Of a stretch of 64,000 nt of DNA, positions 22,131 through 33,274 are shown piece after piece. The notes below the pieces were generated by a model. The model was not told the DNA's origin. It searched no databases and saw nothing but the letters and a program-made list of their open reading frames with translations. The translations under genes were made by a program, and so were the position numbers. The DNA lies in NCBI RefSeq assembly GCF_000237925.1, contig NC_031501.1, positions 7,394,212 through 7,458,211 on the forward strand, given 5' to 3'. Each line of letters starts with the position of its first letter. Position 1 is the first letter of the stretch. The DNA comes from Schistosoma mansoni (lineage: Eukaryota > Platyhelminthes > Trematoda > Strigeidida > Schistosomatidae).

Positions 22131-22424
22131 AATAACAGTTGTTTATTTTACTATTATTTTCATTAATTCCTTTGCTGATATCAGTACGAATGAAATCAAT
22201 TCATCATATTCATTAAACGATACACTATTTTGAGTAGGTTTGAGTTATATAACAATATAGAAAGAGAATAATTAGATAGCTTATTGTGAACACCTTCTGA
22301 TGTTAACCATTTGCAGACTTTTATTGTTCACAATAAGGATATGTCTAGTGATAGGAAAGAAAAAAAGTTTACCATACAATTAAATCAACCATATACATCA
22401 AATGCTTCTTTCTTATAGAATTTA

Positions 22425-22675
22425 CTTATAGTTGAAAGCATGAGTCAATTGAAGCTACACCACCAAGGTAGACCTGGAAGTACTGGAAGGCCGTTTCGTC
22501 CTTTTGTGGGACTCCTCAGCAGTGCGCATCCACGATCTCACCTCACGATATTCGAACCCACAATAGGACGAAACGGCCGTCCAATGCTTCCAAGTTTTCC
22601 ATGGTGATCTAGCTTCAATTGACTAATGATTTCAACTATGAAAAATAATGAAATCTCCACAAAACCCCTTCTGAT
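22425..22675. repeat. H2 mini-foldback element
   Basis: A minus half with intact ribozyme is fused near 22560 to the plus half in the middle of its ribozyme (CACAATAGGACGAAACGG). The tRNA heads are lost on both sides. The result is a near-perfect inverted repeat of about 110-bp arms, like a MITE. Confidence 0.7.
22476..22527 (-). ncRNA. Hammerhead ribozyme motif (H2)
   Basis: Minus strand: GCACTG, CTGAGGA, helix II GTCC/GGAC, GAAA, helix III CGGCCT, TC, CAGTAC. Core intact, helix I slightly weakened. Confidence 0.55.
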
Positions 22676-22679
22676 AAGA

Positions 22680-23140
22680 ATTTATTTAGTTCATTTTTCA
22701 ATTTGAATATGAATGTAAAAAACATTTTGTTAAATATTGTCATAATGAATCGAATGACCTTGACCTTGAAAAACAACAATCAAACAACAAACAGTAATTT
22801 GTAATTTATCTTGGTTATCGATCCACAGCCATGTATGTTATAATTTGTAATTACAACATTTGATCACGTGATAAGGAATTCATTCAAGTAGTCAAACTTA
22901 TTGTGTGATCATGTGATCATAATAAAGAAGGTAATGAATAAGAGGAACTTCTAACTAGATGTGACCTTAGTTGGTTTTTTTTTGTTTTAATCATGAATGT
23001 CATGAAAGCATAGAAACAGTGTGGGATTATCTATCCTATTTCAATGTTCAATAAAAGTGCAATACATTAGCACTTTCAACAATCTTTTTTCCCTTTCATT
23101 CAATAAGGATGTATTACGTATAAGAAAGAGCACAATTCAC
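22680..23140. other. Unassigned AT-rich stretch
   Basis: Contains two TGATCACGTGAT-like palindromic words (about 22862-22872 and 22908-22920). No gene or RNA seen. Confidence 0.45.
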
Positions 23141-23300
23141 CTCATTGCACAAGCAAATAGCTATCAGGATTCAGTAGCTGAGTGGATAACGCGATGGCGT
23201 TCAAGTCCCAGAGTGAATATGAACTCTGAGATGTTGGTACATCCATCTGACGAGTTCCCAATAGGACGAAACGCGCGTCAAACTGGATTCCACTGCTAAT
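23140..23300 (+). repeat. H1 SINE split by the LTR retrotransposon (left part)
   Basis: tRNA-like head (GTAGCTGAGTGGATAACG, shortened before the B box) and ribozyme 23234-23295, up to CCACTGCTAAT. The tail resumes at 28643 with TAATCATTATCCATCTTTGC. The duplicated TAAT (23297-23300 and 28643-28646) is the target duplication of the LTR element. Confidence 0.8.
23234..23295 (+). ncRNA. Hammerhead ribozyme (Sm-alpha type)
   Basis: CTGACGA, helix II GTTC/GGAC (one wobble), GAAA, helix III CGCGCG, GTC, then AAACTGGATTCC. Core intact. The sequence ends 5 bases before the LTR. Confidence 0.65.
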
Positions 23301-23626
23301 TGATGATGCAACGGATGTTCTAGTTTTACAACTAGCTACCAGTAGCACCTTCTATATTCGATCGTTCCCAGTCAGATAGAAATCAGAAGTCAGACGAGAA
23401 GAGGCAGGAAAGATATATTTGATTCGTTACCAATATATCGAGGACCTTTTCTATGAGCTGGCTAATGAAACGTAGGAGCTGTGTCCCACGCCGTGTTGCA
23501 ACGTGATCTGGTGCGGATGCATGACCGAAAGCCTTCAGCTAAACAAGTCCACTTAAACAACGTGGTCAGCATCCAATGTCGAACACTTAATGAGCTATTG
23601 ATTTTGGGGAATTATTTACAGCTACA
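23301..23626 (-). repeat. 3' LTR of the CsRn1-type element
   Basis: 326 bp, matching 28317-28642 base for base by eye. Adjacent on the inner side is a run of C (G on the element strand) at about 23635-23640, the likely polypurine tract. Bases 23628-23636 and 23647-23655 form a 9-bp inverted repeat beside it. Confidence 0.9.
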
Positions 23627-24174
23627 GATCACTACCCCCCTAGTGAGGTAGTGATGCCCCTAACACGTGACCAGCCAGAAGTTTAAACCCAACGAGTTTG
23701 TCGTTGGTAAACACTCTTCTGATAGCTTGCTTCGTTTAGCAGCGTCTGGTCGTCTTTCCTTAAACTATGGGACCAAAATGTACAACATAGCAATAAAGAA
23801 ATATAGTACAATGAAAATTTCGGTTCCTTGCGAAACTTCGTCGTTCTTTTCCAGCTGTTCTGGAAAAGAGGAAAAATAAAACGTGTGAGTGCATGTCGAA
23901 AATACACTCGTACTTGCGTAAGGACACAAGATGAGCGGGAAAAAAATGAATAAACTAATACACTTACAAACAGCATAAAAGCGATCGGAAAAAAAAAGGT
24001 TTTCTTTTGGTTTTTTTTTTATATATATAAATATTATATATATATACGCTCAAAAAAAATAAAAATGTTTTGTTTTTTCTTTTTGTTTTTTTTATATAAA
24101 TAAAAAAAAATGAGCATATTAAAAAAAAATTTATAATAAACTATGAAAGGGTAATTCAAGATAAAGCTTATGTC

Positions 24175-27100
24175 CTACGTGCAATATTCGTTAAGATGTT
24201 CTGGAAATCTTACTCGTCTTCCAGAACGCGTTGTTTTAGGTTTTTTTATCGACGTTGACGAAGTATCAAGTTGTGTATCGGTTGTCGTGTAGGGTACTAC
24301 GAGTGTAGTAGCTGTGTCGTTTGCTTGTACCGAAGGAAAATCGACGTAGCTAGGGTTTCCTTCTAGGTACGCAGCTTTGAGTCGATCGATACTGATGCTA
24401 TCTTTCGTACCGTTCTTATCGACTACATAGTACTTAGGTTCGCGTTGAAGAACTTTGAAGGGTCCTTCGTATGCTGATTCGAGGGGTCGTCGATGTGAGT
24501 CTCGACGAACGAAGACGTGTGTACTATGTCGTAATTCAGGTTGAACGAAAACATCAGTTGATTGAGGTCGAGTGTGAGCAGGTTTAACTGAACGCATAGC
24601 GTTTGTAAGCCTACTCGTGTAAGAGTTTAGATCCATGTTCAATGAAGAAGCTGAAGGATCCACGAATTCTCCTGGGAGTCGGAGTGTCGTTCCGTAAACG
24701 AGTTGAGATGCCGTGTATCCAATGTCAGCTTTCACTGCATTGCGGATACCTAGCAAGACGAGTGGAAGAGCATCTGTCCACTGTGAAACGTTTGAAGCTG
24801 ATAATGAGGCTTTTAGTTGTCGATGAAACCAACCCGTTTGCTTGTGGGTGGTAGGCGGTCGTTCGGAAGCGCATGATTCCTAAAAGTGAGGTTAGACAAC
24901 GGAAAAGTCCAGTTTCGAACTGGCGTCCGCGGTCTGTAGTGATTGTGGAAGGGCAGCCGAAATTTGCTACCCATCGTTCGACGAAAGCGCAGGCCACGGT
25001 TTCAGCAGTAATGTCCTTAATCGGTACTGCTTCTGGCAATCGAGTGAAACGGTCTACGCATGTTAGGAGATATGAGTATCCGTTCGAGTCGGGTAAGGGT
25101 CCTACCAAATCTATATGGACGTGGTCGAAACGAGCGTCAGGGGTTTTGAAAGAGCCTAAGGGACATTTGTTGTGTCTTACGACCTTAGATTTCTGACAGC
25201 TTACACAGGAGCGTGCCCACTCCCTCATGTCTTTATTCATGCCAGGCCAACAAAAGCGTTCGGCTATAAGTTTGACTGTTGCACGAGCACCTGGATGAGA
25301 AAGATTGTGCAACGTATTGAAGACGTTGCGTCGATAATGTTTTGGTACTATTGGACGATCCCTACCTGTAGATGTGTCACAGAGTAAGGTTTCCTTACCT
25401 GTTCCCATCTGCTTAATACGTAGTTTAAGAGTTGTCGAGGATAACTCATACTGAAGATCAATGTCTTCTTTTTGAAGCTGAGCGAGTTTAAGAATGTCGA
25501 TTCCTTGGAAACTGTTCAAGGAGCTAATTCGAGACAAGGCGTCTGCGACTACATTGTTTGCTCCAGAAATATGTTGTATGTCTGAAGTAAACTGCGAAAT
25601 GTAGTCGAGTTGTCGAGACTCTCGCGGTGAGTATTTGTCTGAAGATGAACTTAAAGAGAAGGTAAGAGGTTTGTGATCGGTAGAAAGCGTGAATTCTTTT
25701 CCTTCGATGGAAAATTGGAAATGCCGTACAGCACAATACATAGCTAGGAGTTCCCTACCGAACGTGCTGTACCTAGATTCCGCGTCTAAGAACCGTCTCG
25801 AGAAAAATCCTAAAGGTTGCTACGAGTTGTTAACCTATTGTTGTAAGACTGCTCCGATTGCTGAGTCGGATGCGTCTACTGCGATACTAATGGGCGCTTG
25901 AGTGTCCTGATGAGCAAGCAGGGTTGCTTTAGCGATGTGTTCCTTAACTGTGGAGAATGCTTTACGGGCTATGTCGTCTAAACTAATTGATTTCGCATTT
26001 CCACGAAGCTGATCGGTTAACGGTTTCATAAGGGATGCGCATTTAGGTATGAACCGTCTACAGAAACTTACGAGTCCGTTAAAAGTTCGTAACTGCTTGA
26101 TCGTGGTCGGTTCTGGGTAATCCAGAATGGCCGCCACTTTGCTTCTAAGGGGTCGGATGCCTTGGGCATCAATAGTGTGTCCTAAGAAGTCTAAGCAGTT
26201 AGTTCCGGATTTGGCCATTTTGGAATGTTGACCAGTAATGCCCATGCCTTGGGAGTCGATTGAAACCAATGTCCAGAGGCTTGAGAGGTGATTCTCTTTC
26301 CCGGACTTGTTATTAGACAGTCGTCAACATTCGCATGTACGAAGTTGAGACCTCGGAAGACGTCGTCTATAAACCTTTGGAAGGTTTGAGCCGCATTTCT
26401 TAAACCAAAAGGCATTCGTAGAAATTCGTAAGGACCGAAAGGAGTGATGATGGCGGTTTTAGGAATGTCGTCAGGTGCCATCGGTATTTGGTTATAAGCT
26501 TTAACCAAGTCGATTTTCGAAAAGACAGTTGTACCTTTCAAGGTAGCTGTCAAATCGTGAATATGAGGCAGCGGGTAACGATCGGGAATGGTTTTTGCAT
26601 TCAGACGCCGATAATCACCAGTTGGCCGCCAATCATTGCTGTCCTTTTTAGGGACCATGTGCAATGGGGATGCCCATGGACTATTCGATGGTCGAATTAT
26701 CCCTAGGTCCATCATGTGGTCGAATTCGTTTTTAGCTAACCTAAGCTTCTCGGGAGCGAGTCTTCGGGCTTTCGAAAATACAGGTGGTCCTGTAGTCGAT
26801 ATGTGATGTGTAACATTGCTGGTTACACAAGGTAATTTCGATTGCGATTGGTATATCCCGGGGTATTTGTCGAGTACTGATTGGTACAAGGGGTCTATGG
26901 CGTGCTTAATCGTGACTGGGGATAACCTGCAACCAGAACAAGGAGTTACGCAAACGGATAACTTAGTGTTTCCGTCTATTAACCTTCGTGAGCGTGTGTC
27001 GTTGAGTAGATTGTGGTGTTGTAACAGGTCTATACCAATGATTGGCATAGAGACATCTGCAACAACGAAAATCCAGTGTATGGGTTTGCGTAAACCCATG

Positions 27101-27255
27101 TTAAGGTAGACGTACCTTTTACCGTAAGTAGCGATCGGCTTTCCGTTTGCCGCCTGTAAACTTAAAACAGACTCGCGAAGTCTGTCGTCGGGATTTGCTG
27201 GAAGAACGCTAACTTCTGCGCCAGTGTCGACGAGGTAGCAAACTTTCGTAGTCAC
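24175..27255 (-). pseudogene. pol region of the CsRn1-type element (fossil)
   Basis: Parts in order on the minus strand: aspartic protease with [10 protein letters not shown] (near 27200), reverse transcriptase (about 26300-26900, with [16 protein letters not shown]), RNase H (about 25600-26000, with VDASDSAIGAVL), integrase with an HHCC finger and the core HIDLVGPLPDS (about 24750-25500), and a C-terminal region ending at 24175. The region is broken in a few places. A low-complexity AT and T-rich stretch (about 23990-24160) lies between it and the 3' LTR. Confidence 0.88.
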
Positions 27256-27302
27256 ATCCGTGACATATAAGAGGCGGCCGTGTTCGCCGGCTACGGTTGC
27301 CG

Positions 27303-28136
27303 TTAACGCGTGCCGGCTGGGAAGTTTCCCGAACTGTTTTTCGTGTCACTCGATTTTGGGGTCGGATAATTGCAGGGCTTCCTGCAATTTCTAGAGGATT
27401 TACCGTACTGGTTATGATACCAGCACCAGTCGGGGTTGTCTGTCTCTCCTGGTCGAGAGACAGATCTCTTACGTGAAACGCTCCTACGTGAGGATTTTGA
27501 CCGACTACGGTCATTACGAACTCTAAGATATCTTGTAAGCGTGTGACATAGTTCGGCCATGTCAGTCGAGGTCGATTGGGGTTTTTCTTTGATGGAAAAA
27601 ACCTCGGCCTTAGAAAATTTGGTGATTTCCAAGATTCGATCGGCAGATGCAGCTAGTTCATCTATGGCATTGTTTTGAAATGAAACAAGCACTGCCTGCA
27701 CCTGTTGAGGGAGTTTAGACAAGAAAAGTTGTCTAAATAGGCCATCATCGAAAGTTCGTTGGCCGATGACTTCTCTCATTCTAAGCAACATGTCTGTCGC
27801 AGAACCATGTTGCAAGTCGATATTGTTAAGGAGTTGGTCTAACCGTTGTCGATCAGTTAAGTCTCCGCGTTTTAAAATCGATAGTTTAAGCGTTTCGTAA
27901 GGTTCGGGAACATCACTAGTAAACATACTAGGTGTTACGTACCTGTTAAACTCGCGCGGTAACGCCTTAACTACCGCGAGGAAACGTGTGCGCGAGTCCG
28001 TGATTCCGTGCATGCAAAAATCGGCTTCTGCATAGCAGAACCAGGACTCGATATTGTCGGGCCAAAATGGCGTTAACTGAATCGAAATAGGGGGAATAGA
28101 CTTTAACTTAAAAACCTTGGGTGAGTGTTCCGTCAT
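27303..28136 (-). pseudogene. gag region of the CsRn1-type element (fossil)
   Basis: About 277 residues starting MTEHSPKVFKLKSIPPISI. The block FWPDNIESWFCYAEADF is the typical capsid start of this Gypsy group, and CWYHNQYGKSSRNCRKPC is the CHCC-type zinc finger. A basic Arg/Ser-rich stretch precedes the finger. The element as a whole is broken. Confidence 0.85.
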
Positions 28137-28297
28137 AGTAATATAGATAACGAAAAATGTCTAATTAAAATATATCCGGAAAAAAAAATTCGCGAAAAAA
28201 AGTATATCACAATATATAAAATTCAAATAAAGAATAACAATGAATAATAATATTCCAAAATGGAACAGACTCACAGTATATTGACTTGGTGTACCAG

Positions 28298-28315
28298 ATC
28301 ACGTCGGTCTCACCA
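28298..28315 (-). promoter_or_regulatory. Primer binding site, tRNA-Trp-like
   Basis: Immediately inside the 5' LTR, the minus strand reads TGGTGAGACCGACGTGAT. This matches the complement of a typical animal tRNA-Trp 3' end at 16 of 18 positions, by recall. CsRn1-group elements are reported to use tRNA-Trp. Confidence 0.6.
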
Positions 28316-28316
28316 A

Positions 28317-28642
28317 TGATGATGCAACGGATGTTCTAGTTTTACAACTAGCTACCAGTAGCACCTTCTATATTCGATCGTTCCCAGTCAGATAGAAATC
28401 AGAAGTCAGACGAGAAGAGGCAGGAAAGATATATTTGATTCGTTACCAATATATCGAGGACCTTTTCTATGAGCTGGCTAATGAAACGTAGGAGCTGTGT
28501 CCCACGCCGTGTTGCAACGTGATCTGGTGCGGATGCATGACCGAAAGCCTTCAGCTAAACAAGTCCACTTAAACAACGTGGTCAGCATCCAATGTCGAAC
28601 ACTTAATGAGCTATTGATTTTGGGGAATTATTTACAGCTACA
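28317..28642 (-). repeat. 5' LTR of the CsRn1-type element
   Basis: 326 bp, matching the 3' LTR throughout by eye. Followed by TAATCATTATCC of the interrupted H1 SINE tail (28643-28670). Confidence 0.9.
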
Positions 28643-28825
28643 TAATCATTATCCATCTTTGCTTATAAAGAGCACAATTGTTACTGGAAATTTCATTTCA
28701 AGCATCTGAAGTTATTAATGAGTATATCAGTGTAGTTTATTTCAATAGTCGGAATGAAAAACACAAATATAATGAAACTTAAGGTTTACAATGAAATTTT
28801 TAATAAAAATTACACTTAACCATTG

Positions 28826-29192
28826 AATCTATGCAAAATACTCAACATTCACTGGCCAGATACTATCAGCAACAGTGTTTTATGAGAGAGGACAAACCAG
28901 TTTCCATCTGAAGAGGAAACTAGGAAAATACGTTGTAAGTGGATAGGACATTAGTTGTCGAAATCACCAAACTGAATCACGAGGCAAGCCCTAATTTGTA
29001 ATCCTCATGGTGAAAGTATAAGAGGCGGATCAAGGAACATATTGTATTTGAGACTGGGGTCAGAGGTCAAATGGGTGAATAGCAACTGGAAAGAGCTGGA
29101 AAGGATTGTCGAGGACAGAGTTGTATGGAGAATGTTGGTAAGTGGTCTATGCTCCTCCATGAGGGGTAACAGGCGTAAATAAGTGAGTAACA
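28826..29192 (+). mobile_element. RTE LINE 3' fragment
   Basis: Matches 3160-3520 of the RTE copy at 1566-3530: CTATGCAAAATACTCAACAT, then AGGACAAACCAG, AAGTGGATAGGACAT and the end GGTAACAGGCGTAAATAAGTG. 5'-truncated, with frame breaks. Only the C-terminal block after the RT domain remains. Confidence 0.8.
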
Positions 29193-29224
29193 ACAGTTTC
29201 CCCATTGATCAACCCGTGGTATTG

Positions 29225-29330
29225 GGTCATTCAGTGCTTCCAGATTTTCGATGGTGGTCTAGCTTAGATCGAGTCATGAATTCAACCATTAAAATTAATA
29301 CAATACCCACAAGTCCTTATTCTGATACGT
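29225..29330 (+). repeat. H2 SINE terminal fragment
   Basis: CAGTGCTTCCAGATTTTCGA to CCCACAAGTCCTTATTCTGA, the outer part of an H2 half, without ribozyme core or tRNA head. Confidence 0.6.
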
Positions 29331-29819
29331 GATCTGTCTTTTTTGCTATTATGTACCATGCTCTACATAAAGTGAAATGATATGATTGTTCTAGTTTGTG
29401 AATAACTTTGATTCTAAAAGGTTTAAGAATCCTTGAGATATTTTTAACATGTGATAGGACAAACAGTTTCTGTAATTCCAGGGTCAGTTTTATAATAGTA
29501 TGTCATAAATAATTAGATGGTAACAGTTCTGTAAATCACGTACTCGTCAATGAATTAAGATCTGATTGTTAACCTTGATTCTTAATCATATTGATTTTAT
29601 AGTGTCAGAAGGACCCTAAATATCCCATAATTGAGACTAAACAGCATGATACTCGGGCACTGAGTGAGTCCCACGTTACGATGAACCAACTATCCAATAT
29701 TTTCCAGTCCAAAGAACTTCCATAGTTGATGGCACTGTAGTGAAAGTTTCCTCCAGAAAATTGCTAAGCATCTTCATAAATAATGTAATCCAGTGAAAAA
29801 TATATAACTGTAATTTATT
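29331..29819. other. Unassigned non-coding stretch
   Basis: No gene, RNA or clear repeat seen. A weak H1-like fragment may be present near 29650-29700 (GAGTCCCACGTTACGATGAA). Confidence 0.4.
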
Positions 29820-30000
29820 CAGATTTTGATGGAGTTTCATTCTCTGAGCTGGATGTTATATTCATGAAGCTTTCATTGTTCTTCTGAACAAGATCGTCAG
29901 CACAAACTTCAGGTCCACATGAAGTATTATAATCTCTCCCCATGTGATTGTCAGCATGTCCTATTGACTTTATTCTTGATTGATTTTTGTTGACTTATGG
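29820..30000 (-). repeat. FBE repeat, copy 2
   Basis: Contains CTCTGAGCTGGATG and GATCGTCAGCACAAACTTCA, and extends to the GATTGATTTTTGTTGAC block also found at 59575. Confidence 0.5.
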
Positions 30001-30302
30001 CTTGTTATTATCTGCATTTTTTTCATTGTCTCCTCCTATGACTTCATAAATACAAACTAGTTATCAAACTCTATGATTTATGTTCTTTTGTATCAATACA
30101 TATGAACAACTGTGTACTCACATCCAACTGGTTAAACATTGAACTTTCGAATTAGAGGAATACAGAGAAGATTACAGAATTTTCAGATGTTTGTCAGTCG
30201 ATTCAATCGGTAATCAATCATCCAGAAAATTCATTGGTAAAATTCAATTTTAAATTCAAATCAAAGGCTATGGGAATCAAAACAGTTATGACAGGTAAGA
30301 AT

Positions 30303-30752
30303 TGATCAGAAGGGGTTTTGTGGGGATTTCAGTATTTTCATAGTTGAAAGCGTGAGTCAATTGAAGCTACACCACCATGGAAAACTTGGAAGCACTGAAC
30401 GGCCCTCTCGTCCTATTGTGGGACTCTTTAGCAGTACGCATCCACGATCCCGCCTCTCGAGACTCGAACCCAGGACCTACCAGCCTTGCGCGCAAGCACT
30501 TCACCGAAAGATCACTGAGCTAGTCGGCATCCAGTGGTGTTAATGTTTAACTTCAACCAATCCACGAAATTGAGCAACCATTCCCCAATGTCGTCAGTGA
30601 GTTAATATCTCCCAACAGACCTGGTTGAACTCCACTGGTCACTGCTTCTCACTAGAACTCCAGGAAATACCTCATGGAGCCAGTCACTAGTGACTCATGA
30701 TCTCAACTCTATAAAATTACTAAAATCTCCATAAAACCCCTTCTGATAAGAT
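30303..30752 (-). repeat. H2 SINE, with complete outer inverted ends
   Basis: ATCAGAAGGGGTTTTGTGG at the left and CATAAAACCCCTTCTGAT at the right form terminal inverted repeats. Between them are a minus-strand half with degraded ribozyme (GAGA for GAAA), the tRNA head, and the CCAGTCACTAGTGA spacer, followed directly by a short plus-strand end. Shows that H2 units have defined ends of about 18 bp. Confidence 0.7.
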
Positions 30753-30904
30753 TATTGTTAAAATAATTCATTGTACAAGTGGATAAAATACTCTTGTTAA
30801 ATGCGCATATATAATTCCTGCTTTTTTTCTTTTTAAAAAAAAACAGTACATTACAAATTCACGTGGTATTGGTTGCGTGTATCTTCTCATTGTTTTTTTA
30901 GGAC

Positions 30905-31195
30905 TTCAATTCATCAGTTCCTTGTTAACATATATACATCCTGTGAGGACTGCCCTGATATTACTCTAAGTCACAAGCTTTGAGATGCAGGTACATCCAG
31001 CTAACGAGTCCCGAATAGGATGAAACGCGCATCCTAGATTCCACTGCTAGCCACTATCCATCTTTGCTTATAATGTTTGTGACTTAAGGCAATATCGAGG
31101 TAGTCCGCACACGATATACATATGCTAATAAGAGACTGATTAATTGCAGTCCTAAACAACAATGGAATAATATAAACAAACACTAACAAGGGAAT
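30905..31195 (+). repeat. H1 SINE inverted pair, partial
   Basis: A minus-strand tail piece (30905-30978) joins a plus copy lacking the tRNA head (30979-31195). The ribozyme core reads CTAACGA, so it has lost a required base. The tail is complete to CAAACACTAAC. Confidence 0.65.
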
Positions 31196-31631
31196 TAAAC
31201 TTCACAAGCTTTTATAAGCAAAGATGGATAGTACAGTACAAATATGTGACAACTGAATAGTTAAATAACCATGAAAAAAACTATAATAATAACAAATGAA
31301 AATCAGGAGAGAAAAGAATCGTATTCCCGTCATGTACAGAGATTAAAAATGAAAAAAAAACAACTTATTCATAATCGACATTAAAAAACAGTACTACTAG
31401 ATAAAACACTCACAGAGAGAAAGAGAAGGAGAAAAAACCCAGTAGAATACAAGGGAAAAAGGGTAGTATGGGAGTATGATTTGTTTTAAAAAAAGATATA
31501 ATCAAACAAATAAGAATAAAGTTATGACGTAATAGAATCACTAATACTGATATTACGTAAGAGGAAAGTGATTAAATAAACAATAGAATAGCCTAGACAA
31601 TGATTATGATCTGTGAAATTCAGTTTATTAT
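31196..31631. other. Unassigned AT-rich stretch
   Basis: A-rich DNA with AAAGAGAAGGAGAAAA tracts. No gene or RNA seen. Confidence 0.45.
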
Positions 31632-31718
31632 CAGAAGAGGGTTTTGTGGAGATTTTTTGAGTAATTTAATGGTTGAATTCATGAGTCAATTGAAGCTAGA
31701 CCACCATTGAGAACCTGG

Positions 31719-31770
31719 AAGAATTGGACGGCCGTTTCGTTCTAGTATGAGACTCATCAGCAGTGCGTAT
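31719..31770 (-). ncRNA. Hammerhead ribozyme motif (H2)
   Basis: Minus strand: GCACTG, CTGATGA, helix II GTCT/GAAC (weak), GAAA, helix III CGGCCG, TC, CAATTC. The core is canonical CTGATGA, but helices I and II are weakened. Confidence 0.5.
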
Positions 31771-32102
31771 CCATGATCTTCCTCGCGGGACTAGAACCCA
31801 GGATCTTCGATCTCGTGCTCGAACGCTTAACTTCTGAACCACTGGGCCGGCATCCGATAGTGTTAATGTCTAACTTCAACTGATCCACGGAATTGTAGAA
31901 CACATCCACCAGTGAGTTAACATCTCACAACAGACCTCGTTGAACTCCACTGGTCACTGCTTCCCACTAGAACTCCAGGGAATACCTAGGTTGAAGTTAG
32001 ACATTAACACCGTTGGATGCCGGCTCAATGATTTAGTGGTTAAGCACTCGCGCGCGAGACTGGTAGGTTCTGGGTTCTAATCTTGCGAGGCAGGATCGTG
32101 GT

Positions 32103-32156
32103 TGCGCACTGCTGAGGAGTCCCATAGTAGGACGAAACGGCCATCCAGTGCTTCCA
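32103..32156 (+). ncRNA. Hammerhead ribozyme motif (H2)
   Basis: GCGCACTG, CTGAGGA, helix II GTCC/GGAC with loop CATAGTA, GAAA, helix III CGGCCA, TC, CAGTGCTTCC. Core intact and helix I (GCACTG with CAGTGC) perfect. Confidence 0.65.
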
Positions 32157-32524
32157 GGTTTTCTATGGTCGTCTAACGTCAATTGACTCTTGATTTCAAC
32201 CATAAAATTACTAGAAATTCTCCACAAAATCCCTTCTGGTAAAGAAAGATGTAATGATCCTGCCTAAGCAATCCAAAAACAGCTATTGAGCCCTAGTAGT
32301 TGTACCGTGCTTCGATGTAGCATTCTTCTCCAGAAGGGTTTACTAGGCTCCATCATGTTTCTATGGATGGAAGGGTTAAACATATATTCTTATTCACTGA
32401 TTGATTATTTTCTTTTTTTCTCATTAGAACTTCAAGTAATTCAGCTTAAAGTTAATCAATGATAATAAGTAGTATTAGTTTTCAATGTTTAAAATATTAA
32501 AGCATATTAAATTCATTTAGTATT

Positions 32525-32878
32525 GTTTGTTTGAATCTTCCCATTGATGTTTAGGACTGCAACTGGTCAGTCTCTAATTGGCACATGTGCATACTGTGCG
32601 TATTGCCTCGATATAGCCTAAATTCACAAGCATTGAAAGCAAAGATGGATGGTGGCTATGAATTTAAACTTCACCCCATTGCATAGGCAAGTGGCTATCA
32701 GGATTAAGTGGCCGAGTAGATAACGCGATAGCGTTTGAAGCGAAAGGTTCTGGATTCGAGTCCCAGAGTGAACATGAACTCTGAGATGCAGGTTCATCCA
32801 GCTGACGAGTCACAAATAGAACTAAACGTGCGTCCTGGATTTTACTGTTGACCACCATCCATCTTTGCTTATTAAAGC
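32525..32878. repeat. H1 SINE inverted pair
   Basis: Minus-strand tail (32525-32660) followed by a plus-strand head and ribozyme (32680-32870). The ribozyme has GAAA changed to TAAA and a weak helix II, so it is probably dead. Confidence 0.7.
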
Positions 32879-33109
32879 ATATTGTTCCAATCTATTAGAA
32901 TTATTTGAATAAATATGACATTTATATAAGATGTAAAAAAATGTATCAATAAATCATTTTTAAAAACAAAAATCACTGTCTTCTATGAGAGTCTTATTCA
33001 TTTAGAAATTCGTCAGTTGAATATACTGGTTGTTTGTATTAGTCAGTTAAATGTACATGTAACTTCATAGTTGAATTAATTAAATAATGTAAGGTATATG
33101 GACTTAGGA

Positions 33110-33230
33110 TATTTTGATGGAGTTTTGTTTGTCTGAGCTGGATGGTTTGATCGTGGAGCTTTCATTGTCCTTCTGAACGACATCATCAGCAGCACAAACT
33201 CCACCATCTCAGGGTTAGGATACGAAGTAA
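33110..33230 (-). repeat. FBE repeat, copy 3
   Basis: TGTCTGAGCTGGATGGTTTG and GAACGACATCATCAGCAGC; no coding frame. Confidence 0.5.
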
Positions 33231-33274
33231 AATCTCAGTAACTTAATTTTTTTACTCCTATCAAAATATTTTGT

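Larger units (their letters stand above)
23301..28642 (-). mobile_element. CsRn1-type Gypsy LTR retrotransposon, broken copy with identical LTRs
   Basis: A 5.3-kb fossil on the minus strand. It has 326-bp LTRs at both ends that I read as identical, TG...CA termini and a 4-bp TAAT target duplication. Inside are gag, then protease, reverse transcriptase, RNase H and integrase in Gypsy order. The gag zinc finger has C-H-C-C spacing, the primer site is tRNA-Trp-like and the duplication is 4 bp; all three are features reported for the CsRn1 group, which includes Boudicca of schistosomes. The coding region has about four breaks, so this copy is not whole. Identical LTRs imply a recent insertion. 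Confidence 0.9.
31632..32243. repeat. H2 foldback element, both halves with ribozymes
   Basis: Minus half 31632-31990 and plus half 31991-32243, each with a tRNA-like head. Outer ends ATCAGAAGAGGGTTTTGTGG and CTCCACAAAATCCCTTCTGG are inverted repeats. Together with 9080-9835 this is the best view of the whole foldback unit. Confidence 0.75.

Noticed and set aside
24000-24165. Poly-T/poly-A tract as a possible SINE or LINE tail
   Set aside because: It lies inside the LTR element, between its coding region and 3' LTR, and has no element attached.
24642-25901. Plus-strand frames of 70-107 residues over the LTR element
   Set aside because: They are antisense shadows of its minus-strand pol region.
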